Shown here one piece after another: positions 10,162 through 20,770 of a DNA stretch of 64,000 nucleotides (the first letter of the stretch is position 1; the number at the start of each line of letters is the position of its first letter). Source of the stretch: Bryum argenteum (lineage: Eukaryota > Streptophyta > Bryopsida > Bryales > Bryaceae); the NCBI GenBank assembly GCA_037043015.1, contig CM073327.1, forward strand, positions 18,458,727 through 18,522,726, written 5' to 3'. A model generated the notes under the pieces. That model saw only the letters and a program-made list of their open reading frames with translations. It did not search any database and was not told the origin of the DNA. Position numbers and translations under genes: made by a program.

Positions 10162-13100
10162 TATTTGATTCATGAGTGTGCTCGTTTGAAATTGTCATTT
10201 GGTGACAGTGTTAGGAGAATTGGAACGAAAGTTTTGTGTTTAAGTACTAATTAATAGAAAAACATGGCCAACCAATATGTCAGTGAAATCAATTAACAAA
10301 CCTAGAAACATATTGGAGAAATGCATGTGTGACCACATATGTGTGTTACATTGCATTTTGGAAGTCATTTATGCATGCTCCATGCCTTTTCACGACACTA
10401 TAATAATCACGGTAGGTGGGGTTGGCCACCGCTCTCAATAAAGATGGCAACTTCGAACACGGGTACTTACGGTCTTTGCCAATCTGGGAGACAAGTTAGA
10501 AATTAGCTAGTGGCTAATAGATTTACCAGTACAAAACGTAATTAAGGAGATTATAAATGAGAAATGTACGAAATAATACCTTCTTGATGTGGTCGACGAT
10601 ATCTAGGATTTGCGAATCCCATTTTGCAGTCTTCGACGACTGATGAACCAAATCTCCAATGTTCCCCTTCTCAAGATACATTGGCAGAGTGACTGATATT
10701 TTTGACGACGAGCTGCTACCAATGTGATTGGGTTTCGGAAGAAGGCGTCTGGCGAATATTGGCTGGCTGAGGCGACATGGGGACTGCTGCGAGATGTGGT
10801 CAACGGTGAATGATTGAGGTGGGGACCCTGCATTCGTAAGTCCACTTGTAGACAGTTGAGTCAATCTTACACCGCGTCGAATTGTATTGTTGCCGACTCC
10901 CGCTGAAGCCTGAGTCAGATCAGCATCTTCACGTCCTGCAATGTCTTCTCCGAGGGGAGCATTTTCTTCGGATTCTTGCTCAAGATCTACAACAGGCTCT
11001 GCAACGGCGTTGCGTCGCTTCCTGTTCGCACGAGACTTGGGCGCTGCAACTGGTGAAGAAGGAGAAGAGATAGGATCAGGTGCGACTGGTAAAATGGAGA
11101 GGTGGTCATCGTCATCGTCGTCAATGTCCATTGGTGCAGAGTCAGCTGGGTTAGAAGCGAGGTTCCGAAGAAGATGCTTCTCCTCCTTGTGCACGTAGTT
11201 GTCGTCGCACTCAAGGAACCATCCACCTGTCGTAAGTTGGGAGTTGGAAAACCGCTCTTGTTGGGCTGAGGAGAAAAAGCTACGGAGATCATTCGAGACT
11301 GAAATGTCTTCGAACTCCATCGGAATGGAGAACGAAGCTATTGCTCCCTTCGCAACGAGCTCTAGTTTTAAGTACCTACGAAAGTGTGAACAAATCAGAT
11401 TGTTTAAATTGAAAAAGTAGTACCAAATTTATTAACATTGAAGAGAAAAGTAGAAATATACCGGAATAAAAGTCGCTTAATTGTGACTTTGCCACCGGTA
11501 ATCTTTTGAAGATCAGAGCCTTTGATGAATTTTGGGCTTGCTTTAGGACCAAGATAGTTGTTGAATGCCTTCTCCCACAAGAGCAACCTCCACTTCTCCA
11601 CATATTCAGATGGCTTGAGGACAACACTAGACCACTCAATGTTGAGGGTTTCGTTGTCAATCAGGTTCTGCAATTCATCTTGAAGTGATTGTTCGAGCTG
11701 TCGAATAAGAAAACGTGTTAAAGATGAAAATACCATATGAAATTTAACTTTAAAAACACGTAATGCAAATTTAAGTTACCTGTGCCCAAAAAGATGCGCG
11801 ATGCAGAAATGCAACCAGAGCTTTATCTTTCATTGGACGTTCATCTGGGAAGCGAAAAGATCGTCGAACTTCGTCTGATGAGTTCCACCATTGGAGCCAC
11901 TTTCCCTTGAAATTGCAATGAACATTGGTAGTAGCGACCATTTGTAAGCGATCGATTGTCATATCGGGTTTCAAGTTCTTGCTGTAATGGGAATAAATCT
12001 GCACATGAAATTCAGAAGTAAGAATCAAGTTATAAAACATGATTACAGATAGAGCCATATTAAAGATGGAAGAGGTGCTTTTTTTACCTCATTTGCAAAT
12101 ACTTTTCCAAGTCTGTTGTTGGCAACTGCGACCATCTTGTCGAAGTTCTTGCCACGTATTGCCTTAATTTCATATTTGATCGCATTATCCATGGCACTCC
12201 ATACTCCGGGTCCTGTTTGTTTCTCCTTTGGGACGGTGGCGTAGTAATTCGTTTCAGCGTCATCTGATACCTTTGCCAATCTCCTCTGTACAGCATATGG
12301 AAAGAATTAGAACGGTGGACAAAACCAAATACAAAGAATCAAATTACAAACACATTAAACCCATCTTACCGCGTATAAGAACTTTACAAAAACGTCAAGT
12401 GTTACAGGATACCAAGTTTCCTTTTTTGCTTTGGCGTTTTTGCATATTCTGAAATCCTCTGGGGATATCAGATCCTTGAAATCCTCAAGTTTCAATTTTC
12501 CAAACTGCCTCATTCGCTGCAATTTAGCACACAAACCGTCTTCGACATGGTCATGTTCAGTTGACCTGCAAGACAAAATCAAATATGAGCAACATTTAAG
12601 TGTAACAAAATATAACAAAATAAAGTTTTAAATGTAGGACAAGTACTCACCAATTTATGTCGTTCATAGCGTCCAGGACAACGTTGCTCTCTTCGCGAGC
12701 ATCAAGTACGATACAGTCCACAGAGATGTACCACGAGGGTTCCAGCTTATGATACCGCTCTATGTGTCGCATCCACGCCGTAAGACGGTGATTGCCTTTG
12801 TACACGTAGAAGTACTTGTCACTTAGGTGTCGAAGATCCGGATCAGACTATAGCGTTTTCTCAAACTCTTCGTTAGCGGATTTCCAAAGAGGATTTGTCC
12901 ACACTGCATCTCCGGCGTCGACCATTTTCTCTCTGCCTTTCCTATCGAAGGGAGAAACGTACATGACTCGGTCGCCCTCGCGATAGCCTTTGTTGAACTC
13001 ATTCTCTAATTTTCTGACGTCTTGTTCGGAGATGGGCCGAACCTTAGGATAACAAACAAGACGACACAGCGGAATCATCATGCGTGATTTTTTAACAGGT

Positions 13101-13618
13101 TTGAAACGCAACCTGTTGATGATCGCGATTGAATCACTTTTGTGAATCATTCGCATCTCATTGGCACTCCAGTCTGGGTCTTTGTTTTGGAGGTGAGGGG
13201 GCATCTGAACAATCCCCACATTGACACCTCCCGGCAATGGAGTGTCTTCATCTTCAGAATGAGAGACGTCTCCATCGTGATCGTGCATGGGTTGAGGTTG
13301 ACGGTCAGTTTCCACTGGACTTTCCTCCAAAACTGCGTTGCTCACGTCTTGAGCACTTCTGCCACTGTCATGTAAGAGTTCAATCTCATCCAGAGATCGA
13401 GTTGGTGGAGAATGAAGCGGACGTGGTGTGGCTTCCTCATCTTGGACTGATTGGTCTTGAGCTATGCTCATCTGACAATCCAAGAATCACAATCCAACAC
13501 ATCATATTAAGAAGAATAAGAAGATATCAAAATGACAATGACATAAAAGATGCACATTTAAACCTTGTTATAATTAAGTATATGATAAACATGATTATCA
13601 TATAATCCATGGTTACAA

Positions 13619-13930
13619 TCAAGAAGATTGCTTTTTCGCGGCAAGCCGCGGAGAACGTCTGGGTGCAAGTCTAGCTAATTCTTTCTCTTGGATTCGACGA
13701 GCTTTGGCCGCAGTCTTCCTAATTTGCCTGTTTATCGCAACCCGATCAACGTCTACCCGTGAAGAGTGACGGACAGGGGTGAGAGAAGGCGGAGTTTCAG
13801 GAACCGAAGACAATGGTATTACTAATCGACGGGACTCCACATAAGCTAACACTGAGTCTCTCAAAGTGGAGAGGTCGCTATCTCCATCAGATTCTTCTTC
13901 ACAATCAACTTCATGTTGCTTTATCGCATC
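13619..13930 (-). pseudogene. Terminal exon of an acidic/basic gene (U1)
   Basis: The exon begins after a polypyrimidine-CAG acceptor at 13931-13933 and ends at TGA 13619-13621. It encodes about 103 residues: an acidic start (CEEESDGDSDLS), a middle with VIPLSSVPETPPSL, and a basic end with KARRIQEKELARL and RRSPRLAAKK, which looks nuclear-localising. No domain is recognised. It lies upstream of the ParB/methyltransferase gene on the same strand. It is probably the 3' exon of the gene whose earlier exons are at 15693-15777 and 29095-29440, although an alternative first exon of the methyltransferase gene cannot be excluded. This exon itself shows no break. Confidence 0.45.
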
Positions 13931-14203
13931 CTGCAATACAAATCAAAACCATCAGGGACCAAATAGACGTATATTAAACAAGGTCAATCGAATGAACGAA
14001 AACCATACAAATACAACTATTGACCATTGTAAAGTAAAATTTAGCATATAAAGACACAATTAATGGCCTAAAGCAAACACAAGACACAGGCAGTTCGACT
14101 TCGAGCTCAGGGCGTTGCCAGAGACTCAATCCTGTCGCTAAGTGAAAGGTCCCATGCCACATTGTTGCAAGCAAACGTGAACCTGAAGAATTCAAATTTA
14201 CAC
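13931..14203. other. Intronic sequence before the tandem array
   Basis: No gene is supported. The minus strand is open for about 70 codons at 13974-14195, but this has no similarity or codon pattern I recognise. It most likely belongs to the intron separating the 15693-15777 exon from the 13619-13930 exon. Confidence 0.4.
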
Positions 14204-15448
14204 CCGGGCATGATGCTCACAACGACCACAGCCAACACGGGAAGAATTCAAATTTCAAAAAATTTCATGACAATCAGTCTGTCCTCAAACTTAAAACACC
14301 GATAAAATTTAGACACCCCCCCAGCCTTTCGTCGACGAAAGGCTGACTGAAGCTTAAACAATCCCACAACAAACGCGAGCTTGACGCCCCCGACATAATC
14401 ACCAAACAGCTTCCAGACGCTTGTGACATGCCTCGAGCGACCACCACCTGGGTGGCACTCTCCACACCTGCACCAGCCCGGGCAAGGCAGTGCCCCAGCC
14501 ACTGTGATGCGAGGTAGAGGAGGCCTCAAGCTGGCCACAACCAAGACACAACCCGAGCATGATGCTCACCAGCACCACAGCCAACACGGGAAGAATTCCA
14601 ATTTCAAAAAATTTCATGACAAAAAGTCTGTCCTCAAACTTAAAACGCCGAGGAAGTTTAGACACCCCCCCCCAGCATTTCGTCGACGAAAGGCTGACTG
14701 AAGCTCACACAATCCCACAACAAACGCGAGTTTGACGCCCCGACATAATCACCAAACAGCTTCCAGACGCTTGTGACATGCCTCGAGCAACCACCACCTG
14801 GGTGGCACTCTCCACACCTCCACGAACCCGGGCAAGGCAGTGCCCCAGCCACTGTGATGCGAGGTAGAGGGGGCCTCGAGCTGGCCACAGCTAAGACACA
14901 ACCCGGGCATGATGCTCACCAGCACCATAGCCAACACGGGAAGAATTCCAATTTCAAAAAATTTCATGACAAAAAGTCTGTCCTCAAACTTAAAACGCCG
15001 AGGAAGTTTAGACACCCCCCCAGCATTTCGTCGACGAAAGGCTGACTGAAGCTCACACAATCCCACAACAAACGCGAGTTTGACGCCCCGACATAATCAC
15101 CAAACAGCTTTCAGACGCTTGTGACATGCCTCGAGCGACCACTACCTGGGTGGCACTCTCTACACCTGCACCAACCCGGGCAAGGCAGTGCCCCAGCCAC
15201 TGTGATGCGAGGTAGAGGGGGCCTCGAGCTGGCCACAGCCAAGACACAACCTGAGCATGATGCTCACCAGCACCACAGCCAACACGGGAAGAATTCCAAT
15301 TTCAAAAAATTTCATGACAAAAAATCAGTCCTCAAACTTATAACGCCGAGGAAGTTTAGACACCCCCCCCAGCAGACCGGACAAGCCAGTGCTTCAGCCA
15401 CTGTGATGCGAGTTAAAGGGGGCCTCGAGCTGGCCACAGCCAAGACCA
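14204..15448. repeat. About 348-bp tandem repeat array, 3.5 copies
   Basis: The word GGGAAGAATTC.AATTTCAA recurs at about 14240, 14588, 14938 and 15285, a step of 347-350 bases, with unit identity by eye above 90 percent. Each full unit carries a C-run, a CGTCGACG palindrome and a GGGCAAGGCAGTGCCCCAGC segment. The last unit is shortened after 15370. Apparent ORFs of 60-110 codons recur in register with the repeat on both strands and are not genes. The array sits in what I infer to be an intron of gene U1. Confidence 0.85.
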
Positions 15449-15692
15449 CAGTCTAGCACGATGGGCACGACCAACGCCAAACACGAAAAACCCAAGCAGT
15501 TGAATGAGTTTCTGAGCATCACTTGCCGTATTAGTTGGATCCTACCTCTGTGCCTCACGAAGCACCCACGCAGACATAGAACTGAACCCCGTGTACTTCA
15601 AATACATAATCTCTTCTACATAGAATCGGAAAAAGAAGAACTCATTGAGTACAAGTATCAGATTGAGTAGATCATGAAGCACGGATTCTTAC
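15449..15692. other. Intronic flank of gene U1
   Basis: Nothing recognisable apart from the splice donor (minus strand GTAAGA) at its right end, which starts the intron after the 15693-15777 exon. Confidence 0.4.
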
Positions 15693-15777
15693 CTTGAAGC
15701 CCCTCGCGAACCACGCCTCCTTTTCTGCACGAGTCTTGAATTTTACTCCAGGAGCGTATTGAAGTGCGTATTCCCTG
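15693..15777 (-). pseudogene. Gene U1, exon part downstream of the family-B insertion
   Basis: On the minus strand this is the 3' part of an exon, encoding EYALQYAPGVKFK and KEAWFARGFK, followed by a good donor (AAG|GTAAGA). It stops abruptly at the family-B LTR (15778). The piece at 29095-29440 on the other side ends in frame with it (ELENV joined to REYALQ). The two were therefore one exon before the insertion. No known domain. Confidence 0.55.
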
Positions 15778-18108
15778 TGTCGAACCCTGTTCTCCAATAT
15801 TTTTTGTTTTTAGCAATTAATTAGGAGTAAAAGGGTAATTTTAGCAAGTAGAAATAAAAATCGGTCTGCTTAAACCGGTTCGTAGATAGTAGTTTTGTGT
15901 TAGGATCCTTCCGGCTAACCTTAGGGGATTTTAGAGCCTACCGGATACCCTTGTTGATATCCGGTTGATACCCTGAGATGCCCGGATGGACCGGTTCTCC
16001 TACCGGGTTGATGACTGGGGCCGCCGGGTCGCCCGGAGAAAGGGCGAAAAAACTTCGCGGGCGCCCGACATAACCACCGGCGGCTCAATGATGACCGGGG
16101 TAATTCCTGGTGTACGTCTCGAGCGCTGGGTGATGATGTCTCGGAAGGAGAACTCCGGTTTGTTGTTATTAGGAGCCGCCGCCTCCATTCTCAGCCATTC
16201 CAATCCGCGTTTTGAGAGATAGAGCGATGTGAGAGCTCAAAGAATCCGAGAGAGTTGGAAAAGCAGAGTTTGGAGAAGTTAGGGTTTCGGGAAGTAGGGT
16301 TTCTACCGGAGTCAGTCCGGGAAAGCAGAGAGAGGATATTTCCGGGCAGCCACAGGAGAGTAGAACCGGAGCAATGCCGAAGAGGAGGGAGGTGGTCCCA
16401 TGGCGACCGGGGATGCCGATCCCCCTCAAGTCGGTGAAGCCGCAGGTGCCCGAGCTGCCACTGCACCAAGCGGAGCTGAGGGAGGACCTCCTCCCGGATG
16501 GGATGCGCGCGGGTCGACGATGCCCCGTGGGATTTGGCGGACCAGCCATCATCGAGAGACCGCCACCCACCGCTTTCCCGAGATGTACGTGACGCACCCC
16601 CTGAGGGGCAAGACGGACAACTGGGGACCTCGCCATTGGAGGGCGACCTACAAATTTCCGGACTCCCCGATCGGCTACATCAAGAAGAAGGGCGACGACG
16701 GATTGAGGAACCGGTTCCGCAAGGGGCCAACAGAGAAGGACGGATTCAAACCGGAGGACTGCAAGGACCCCCGGGTGATGCGCCTCCTCCGGTTTCTCCT
16801 CCCCATACTCAGCCCGGACAAGCCAACCACCTGCACCGTGAAGCTGATGAAGGCCATCCTGGCGAACTACGATGGGCGGATGCAGGTCGGGTGGCACCAC
16901 ATCATCAGCGAAGTGGTGCAGCGGGAGTTGATGAAGATCGGGAACCAGAAGGGGTGCCCACTGGCCCCCTACATTTTCCACCTCTATCAACGGTACGGCA
17001 TCCTCACCGACCGGGAGATCTTCTCTCGGCACGAGAAGCACGACCTCCCATCCGAGAGATCCGCAGGGGCCGACCTCTTCCGAGTCCGGGGGCGAGATGG
17101 AGGAAGTCCGGGCCACCGACCGGAGGGGTCACCGAACCAAGCCCACTCGGCCGGCCGAGCGGTGGGACCCGGTCAAGCCGACCCAAAGACAAAGACCCCA
17201 GTGGCCACGCAAGAAGGAGAAAGTAGCCGGGTGAACCCTACCCGGACTCCCCAGACGATGCCCTCCCTGTTCATGCCAAATGCAGAGGAGGAAGAGGAGG
17301 AAGAAGAAGAGATCGTCCCCCTCATCCGGAGGACAAGAGCCCAGCAGCGAAGGGCCGAGGAGATAGCCGAGGCGGGTGGAGACCAGTCTGCGGAAGAGGA
17401 TGACCGGGACGAAGATGACGAGGAAGAGGAAGAAGAGGAGGCCCCACCTCGACAGACAAGACCATCCCGAGGGGTGAGGAGGAAGGACACGACGGGCTTT
17501 GGGAGGAGACGTTCTCCCGTCCGACTTCCTCCCCCGGTAGAACAGGAAGTCCCAAACGAGGAGGTGGCTGCAGCAGGGGCCATTGCGGAGGTGCCTCCAC
17601 CCGGAGAGAGACCCCCAAGAGGGAGAGTGCCCAACCTGAAGCGCAAGGCCAAGAAGAGGAAGAGGTCAGCGAGTCCGGTAGCACAGCCGAGGGCCATCGA
17701 GGAGGAGCGGGCCCCAAGTCCGGACCCCGCACCAATGCAAGATCCGGCTCCTGCCCCGATAGCAGAGCCAATCCCGGAGAGCCAACCCAAGGTGAAGAGA
17801 AGGCTGCTCATTTCAGAGGAGGAGAGCACTCCGGAGAGGGCCACACCTCCCCGACTGGAGTTACCGGAGCAGAGGAGTGACCCCGCCCCGGCCACTCCAG
17901 CATCAGTGGCAGCTCCGGAGTCGTCCCATAGAGGACTCGTAACCCCCGGAACGGGAAACACCACCCCGGTGCTTCCCCGCCCCTACTACCGGATACCCAG
18001 CGAGGGTATCCTCCACCCCATCCGGCTAGCCATGGAGGAGGTGGATCGGGAGAATGAACAATTGTTCACCTCCCTGGCGCGACTCGAGCGGGTCTTCCAG
18101 ACCCCCAA

Positions 18109-19402
18109 TGTCGCGCACCTCTCCTTGAGGAGTGCCCGCAACACCAAGGGCCCAAGGGGGACACCGGAGTGACGCCCGGGCCTTGGGGTGCCAAGGTGAA
18201 GGGAACCTAAGTGGGCCTAGTGTGGGAGAGGACCCCGGGCGTTGGAGACGCCTCTCACCCACGGAGACTAGGAGCCACGAGGGAATGGACATGAGATTAT
18301 GGAAGCTCATGTTGCCACGATTCCGGAATGCTAAGGAGCACCTCATTTGGAGGTGTGAGCTAAAAGTTATGGGAGTTGGAAGATTGTGGGACTAAAGGGA
18401 GTGCTGTCCAGGGACAGTGCTGGACTGGGAAGCTGGCCCGGGACTCCCGAATCTTCAGAGGGGCATAACTCCCTCAATACTTGTCGGAATGAGGCAAGTA
18501 AGGTGTCTATCGGCATCTACTTGACGAGTAGATGTCGATAGAGTGGTCGCTCGTCGCGTTTGGATGCGGGACGAGGTAGATACGAGCCCTGGAAGGTTCG
18601 GGAAGTCTCCCGGGGCCTTCCAGCGGCTAAGGCATTGGGAGATTGGGTGGTCTTCCAAAACTAAGAGGTGTGAGGGTCCAGCCCTTCACCTAGGACCAGG
18701 GGCTGCCGAATCCCACAGAGTATACTATGGGGAGGGCTGGTCTCCTCCCCACTCCCATGGTGCCTTGGTGGTGACCAAGGTGGGAGTCCCGAGTGGTGTG
18801 GCTAGTGTTGGGGCCTCACCATGGGGACTCCCAAGCCAAGGTGAGTCCCAATGGGTGGAGCTAGTGTTGGGGCTCCACCATGGGGACTCAAAGTGCAAAA
18901 TGAGGCACGGTGGGTGGAGCTAGTGTTGGGGCTTCACCACGGTGGCTCATAAGGACAAGGTGAGTCCCGGTGGGGGAGCTAGTGTTGGGGCTTCACCACG
19001 GGGACTCATATAGGCAAATGGAGGACCATGAGTGCTACCGATGTGGGGTGGTGTCTCACCGCCGGCGTTGTGATTACTTGGTGGCCTTGGGGTCACCATG
19101 GTGGTCATGGGCGGTGGTGAGGAGACACCACCAAGTGCGGTTAGGCCGCGTGGTATGGGAGTGCCACCAAGTTGGGCCTTGGACATAAGTGGAAGTCCGC
19201 ACCTAACCATTGGCTACCTACGAAGGGGTTGAGTCCCGGTTGCATGAGTAGGAGGGATTGATAACCAAGCGGTGAGCTTGGTGGTTGGTATGGAGAGCTA
19301 ACTTTGTGCATGTGGGGGATGTGCAGAGTTAGCGCTCGTGACACTTGCTAGAGTTGGGAAAAAGTTGGTGTAAGCTAAGGTGAGCTAGCAAGGGTTGCGA
19401 CA
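18109..19402 (+). repeat. 5' LTR of A1
   Basis: Bounded by TGTCGC and GCGACA. Two internal structures recur in all six family-A LTRs of the window. A 16-base stem (18506-18521 with 18527-18542, one mismatch, loop TGACG) lies in the first third. A 59-bp tandem repeat with the word GCTAGTGTTGGGG at 18801, 18860, 18919 and 18978 lies in the middle. Confidence 0.92.
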
Positions 19403-19404
19403 CT

Positions 19405-19416
19405 TGGTATCAGAGC
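19405..19416 (+). promoter_or_regulatory. Primer-binding site of A1 (tRNA-Met)
   Basis: TGGTATCAGAGC starts two bases after the LTR. It is complementary to the 3' end of plant initiator tRNA-Met, the usual primer of chromoviruses. The same site is at 36574-36585 in A2 (minus strand). In A3 (41039-41050) the third base is changed, giving TGATATCAGAGC. Confidence 0.85.
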
Positions 19417-19454
19417 GGGCTTTTAGTACCCAAGTGCAAAGTTGTGAGGGAGCA

Positions 19455-20770
19455 ATGGGCAAGAAGAAGACCATTGAGGGTGATGAGCCTGGAGCTTCCA
19501 AGCGGCCACGCACGAGGGGGAACAAAGACCCCGATCCTACAAGTGAGGCTCATTCTCATGACTCCAATGAGCAAGCTGCCACTAGTGAGGGCAATGAGCA
19601 AATGGAATTGTCACTTCAAGAGGAGCCCTTGGGTGAAGAGGAGCGCTCTAGGTCGAGACGCCTAGAGTCTTCCCAAGGGTGGAAAAACAAGATCCTCAAT
19701 TGGCTTTCCAAATGAGAATGCTTGAGTTCATGGACTCCGTGAATCAAGAGCTCAAGCGTGGGAAGGAAGAAAGGGATCACCAAGAGAGGTTGATTGAACA
19801 CCTCATGATGCAAGGGTCCCGACCTTCATCTTCCACCAAAAAGTTGGCTAAGGTAAACATGCCAAGCACCTTCTCGGGACTTGGTAAGGCAAGGAAGGTG
19901 AAGGAATTCCTTCTTGAGATGGATAACTACTATGATGTCCAAAAGCCGGATGAGGAGGACAAGGTTTCCATTGCGGTGACATTTCTCAAGGATCATGCTC
20001 TTCAATGGTGGACACAAGCAAAAAGGAGCAAGAGCCGGAGTTGGTGGCAAACTTGACTTGGGGTGGCTTCAAAGACTTGTTGAGTGAACGCTTCACACCG
20101 TAGTATCAGGAGTTGAGGGAAGGCATGAACTTGGTGCAAATGAGGCACACTGGGTCTCTCAAGGCCTATGTGCGTGACTTCAATGCCCAAATGAATGCCA
20201 CACCCAAGATGGATGAGTTCTCTAAGAAGTACATCTTTTTGGGTGGGCTTCAAAAGTGGGTGGTGGATGCCTTGTTCAAGTTCCCAAAACTTCCTGAGGA
20301 TGTGGCGGGCATCATCAAGATTGTTGAAAGGATTGAGGCTGATGGACCCGGGAGGAAGTCAAGTGGCCCCTCTCAACAAAGCCGATCAAATAGGAATGCG
20401 GCTCGAGGCAAAGAGCGCAAGAAGTTTCGCTTTGGCAACAAACACAAGGGACAAGTGGATGGTGGAGCGTCTAACAAAAGGGAACACCAAGGGGGAAAGC
20501 CATCTAAAGGGGGAGACAAAGGTGATGACACCAAGGCCAAGAGGTGCCATGGTTGTGGCAAGATTGGCCACTTCATTGCGGAGTGCCCCGACAAGAAGGT
20601 GAGTACCATTGCAAGTCTTGCTTGTGTTGAAGACCGCATACTAGAAGGAGGTTTTGTGGCCAAGGCAAGTAGCCTCAAGCCAAGGCCGGGCCTCTTGTTT
20701 CTTGAGGCCCAAGTGAAGGACAAAGATGTCTCATGTTTGGTTGATACGGGGCAACGCACTCCTTCATGAG
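19455..20770 (+). pseudogene. A1 gag with zinc knuckle, then protease start
   Basis: ATG 19455 (MGKKKTIEGDEPG) opens gag. An acidic N-terminus is followed by a capsid-like helical region (STFSGLGKARKVKEFLLEMD, DHALQWWT, LTWGGFKDLLSERF), a basic linker and one CCHC knuckle, [14 protein letters not shown] (20544-20585). A protease-type VDTG follows at 20740-20751. Frame breaks lie near 19676, near 20010 and at the bases just after VDTG. TAG 20101-20103 falls where copy A2 has GAG. The same TAG and the same post-VDTG deletion are in A3. Gag packages the RNA; this copy cannot make the full protein as read. Confidence 0.85.

Larger units (their letters stand above)
7415..13471 (-). pseudogene. ParB-like/DNA N4/N6-methyltransferase-like fusion gene
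   Basis: Ten exons can be joined on the minus strand: 13471-12651, 12565-12370, 12285-12088, 11998-11780, 11697-11462, 11375-10580, 10483-10471, 8236-8004, 7927-7732 and 7649-7415. All introns are GT-AG, and all joins keep frame except exon 8 to 9. Exon 1 is acidic, then has YFYVYKGNHRLTAW (about 12775-12815), like the G.HR..A motif of ParB nuclease-like domains. Middle exons (KGKWLQWW) are unassigned; exon 6 has a run of Asp and low-complexity sequence. Exons 8-9 look like the C-terminal half of a DNA methylase N4/N6 domain: KDPSFIQCFVDC, DEGGIVL, then TGASVIACARSNRHLIAMEPD (motif X to motif I order). I did not find the catalytic (D/S)PP(Y/W). Damage: in-frame TAG at 12848-12850, and a one-base frame mismatch inside motif I at the exon 8-9 join. 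A mariner sits in intron 7. Confidence 0.65.

Noticed and set aside
14248-15456. Small ORFs across the 348-bp repeats
   Set aside because: They repeat in register with the array and cross unit boundaries; there is no start context or domain.
15778-15800. Clean target duplication for family-B copy 2
   Set aside because: Its right side is a truncated internal region with no 3' LTR, so no duplication can be defined; only 2-3 bases are shared at the junctions.
16480-16590. Frame changes at the start of the copy-2 LTR ORF treated as biological decay
   Set aside because: They are single-base changes in short C and G runs that copy 1 lacks. Sequencing or assembly error is a real alternative, so they are not used as evidence.
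18132-19344. Recurrent 65-106-codon ORFs on both strands in the family-A LTRs
   Set aside because: They recur only because the LTR is repeated six times; they overlap the 59-bp tandem and the stem and show no coding signature beyond being open.
20745-20755. Programmed frameshift between gag and protease in family A
   Set aside because: The shift falls inside the protease active-site region (after VDTG), which would separate catalytic residues. A defect or sequencing error is more likely, though its sharing by A1 and A3 is noted as a finding.
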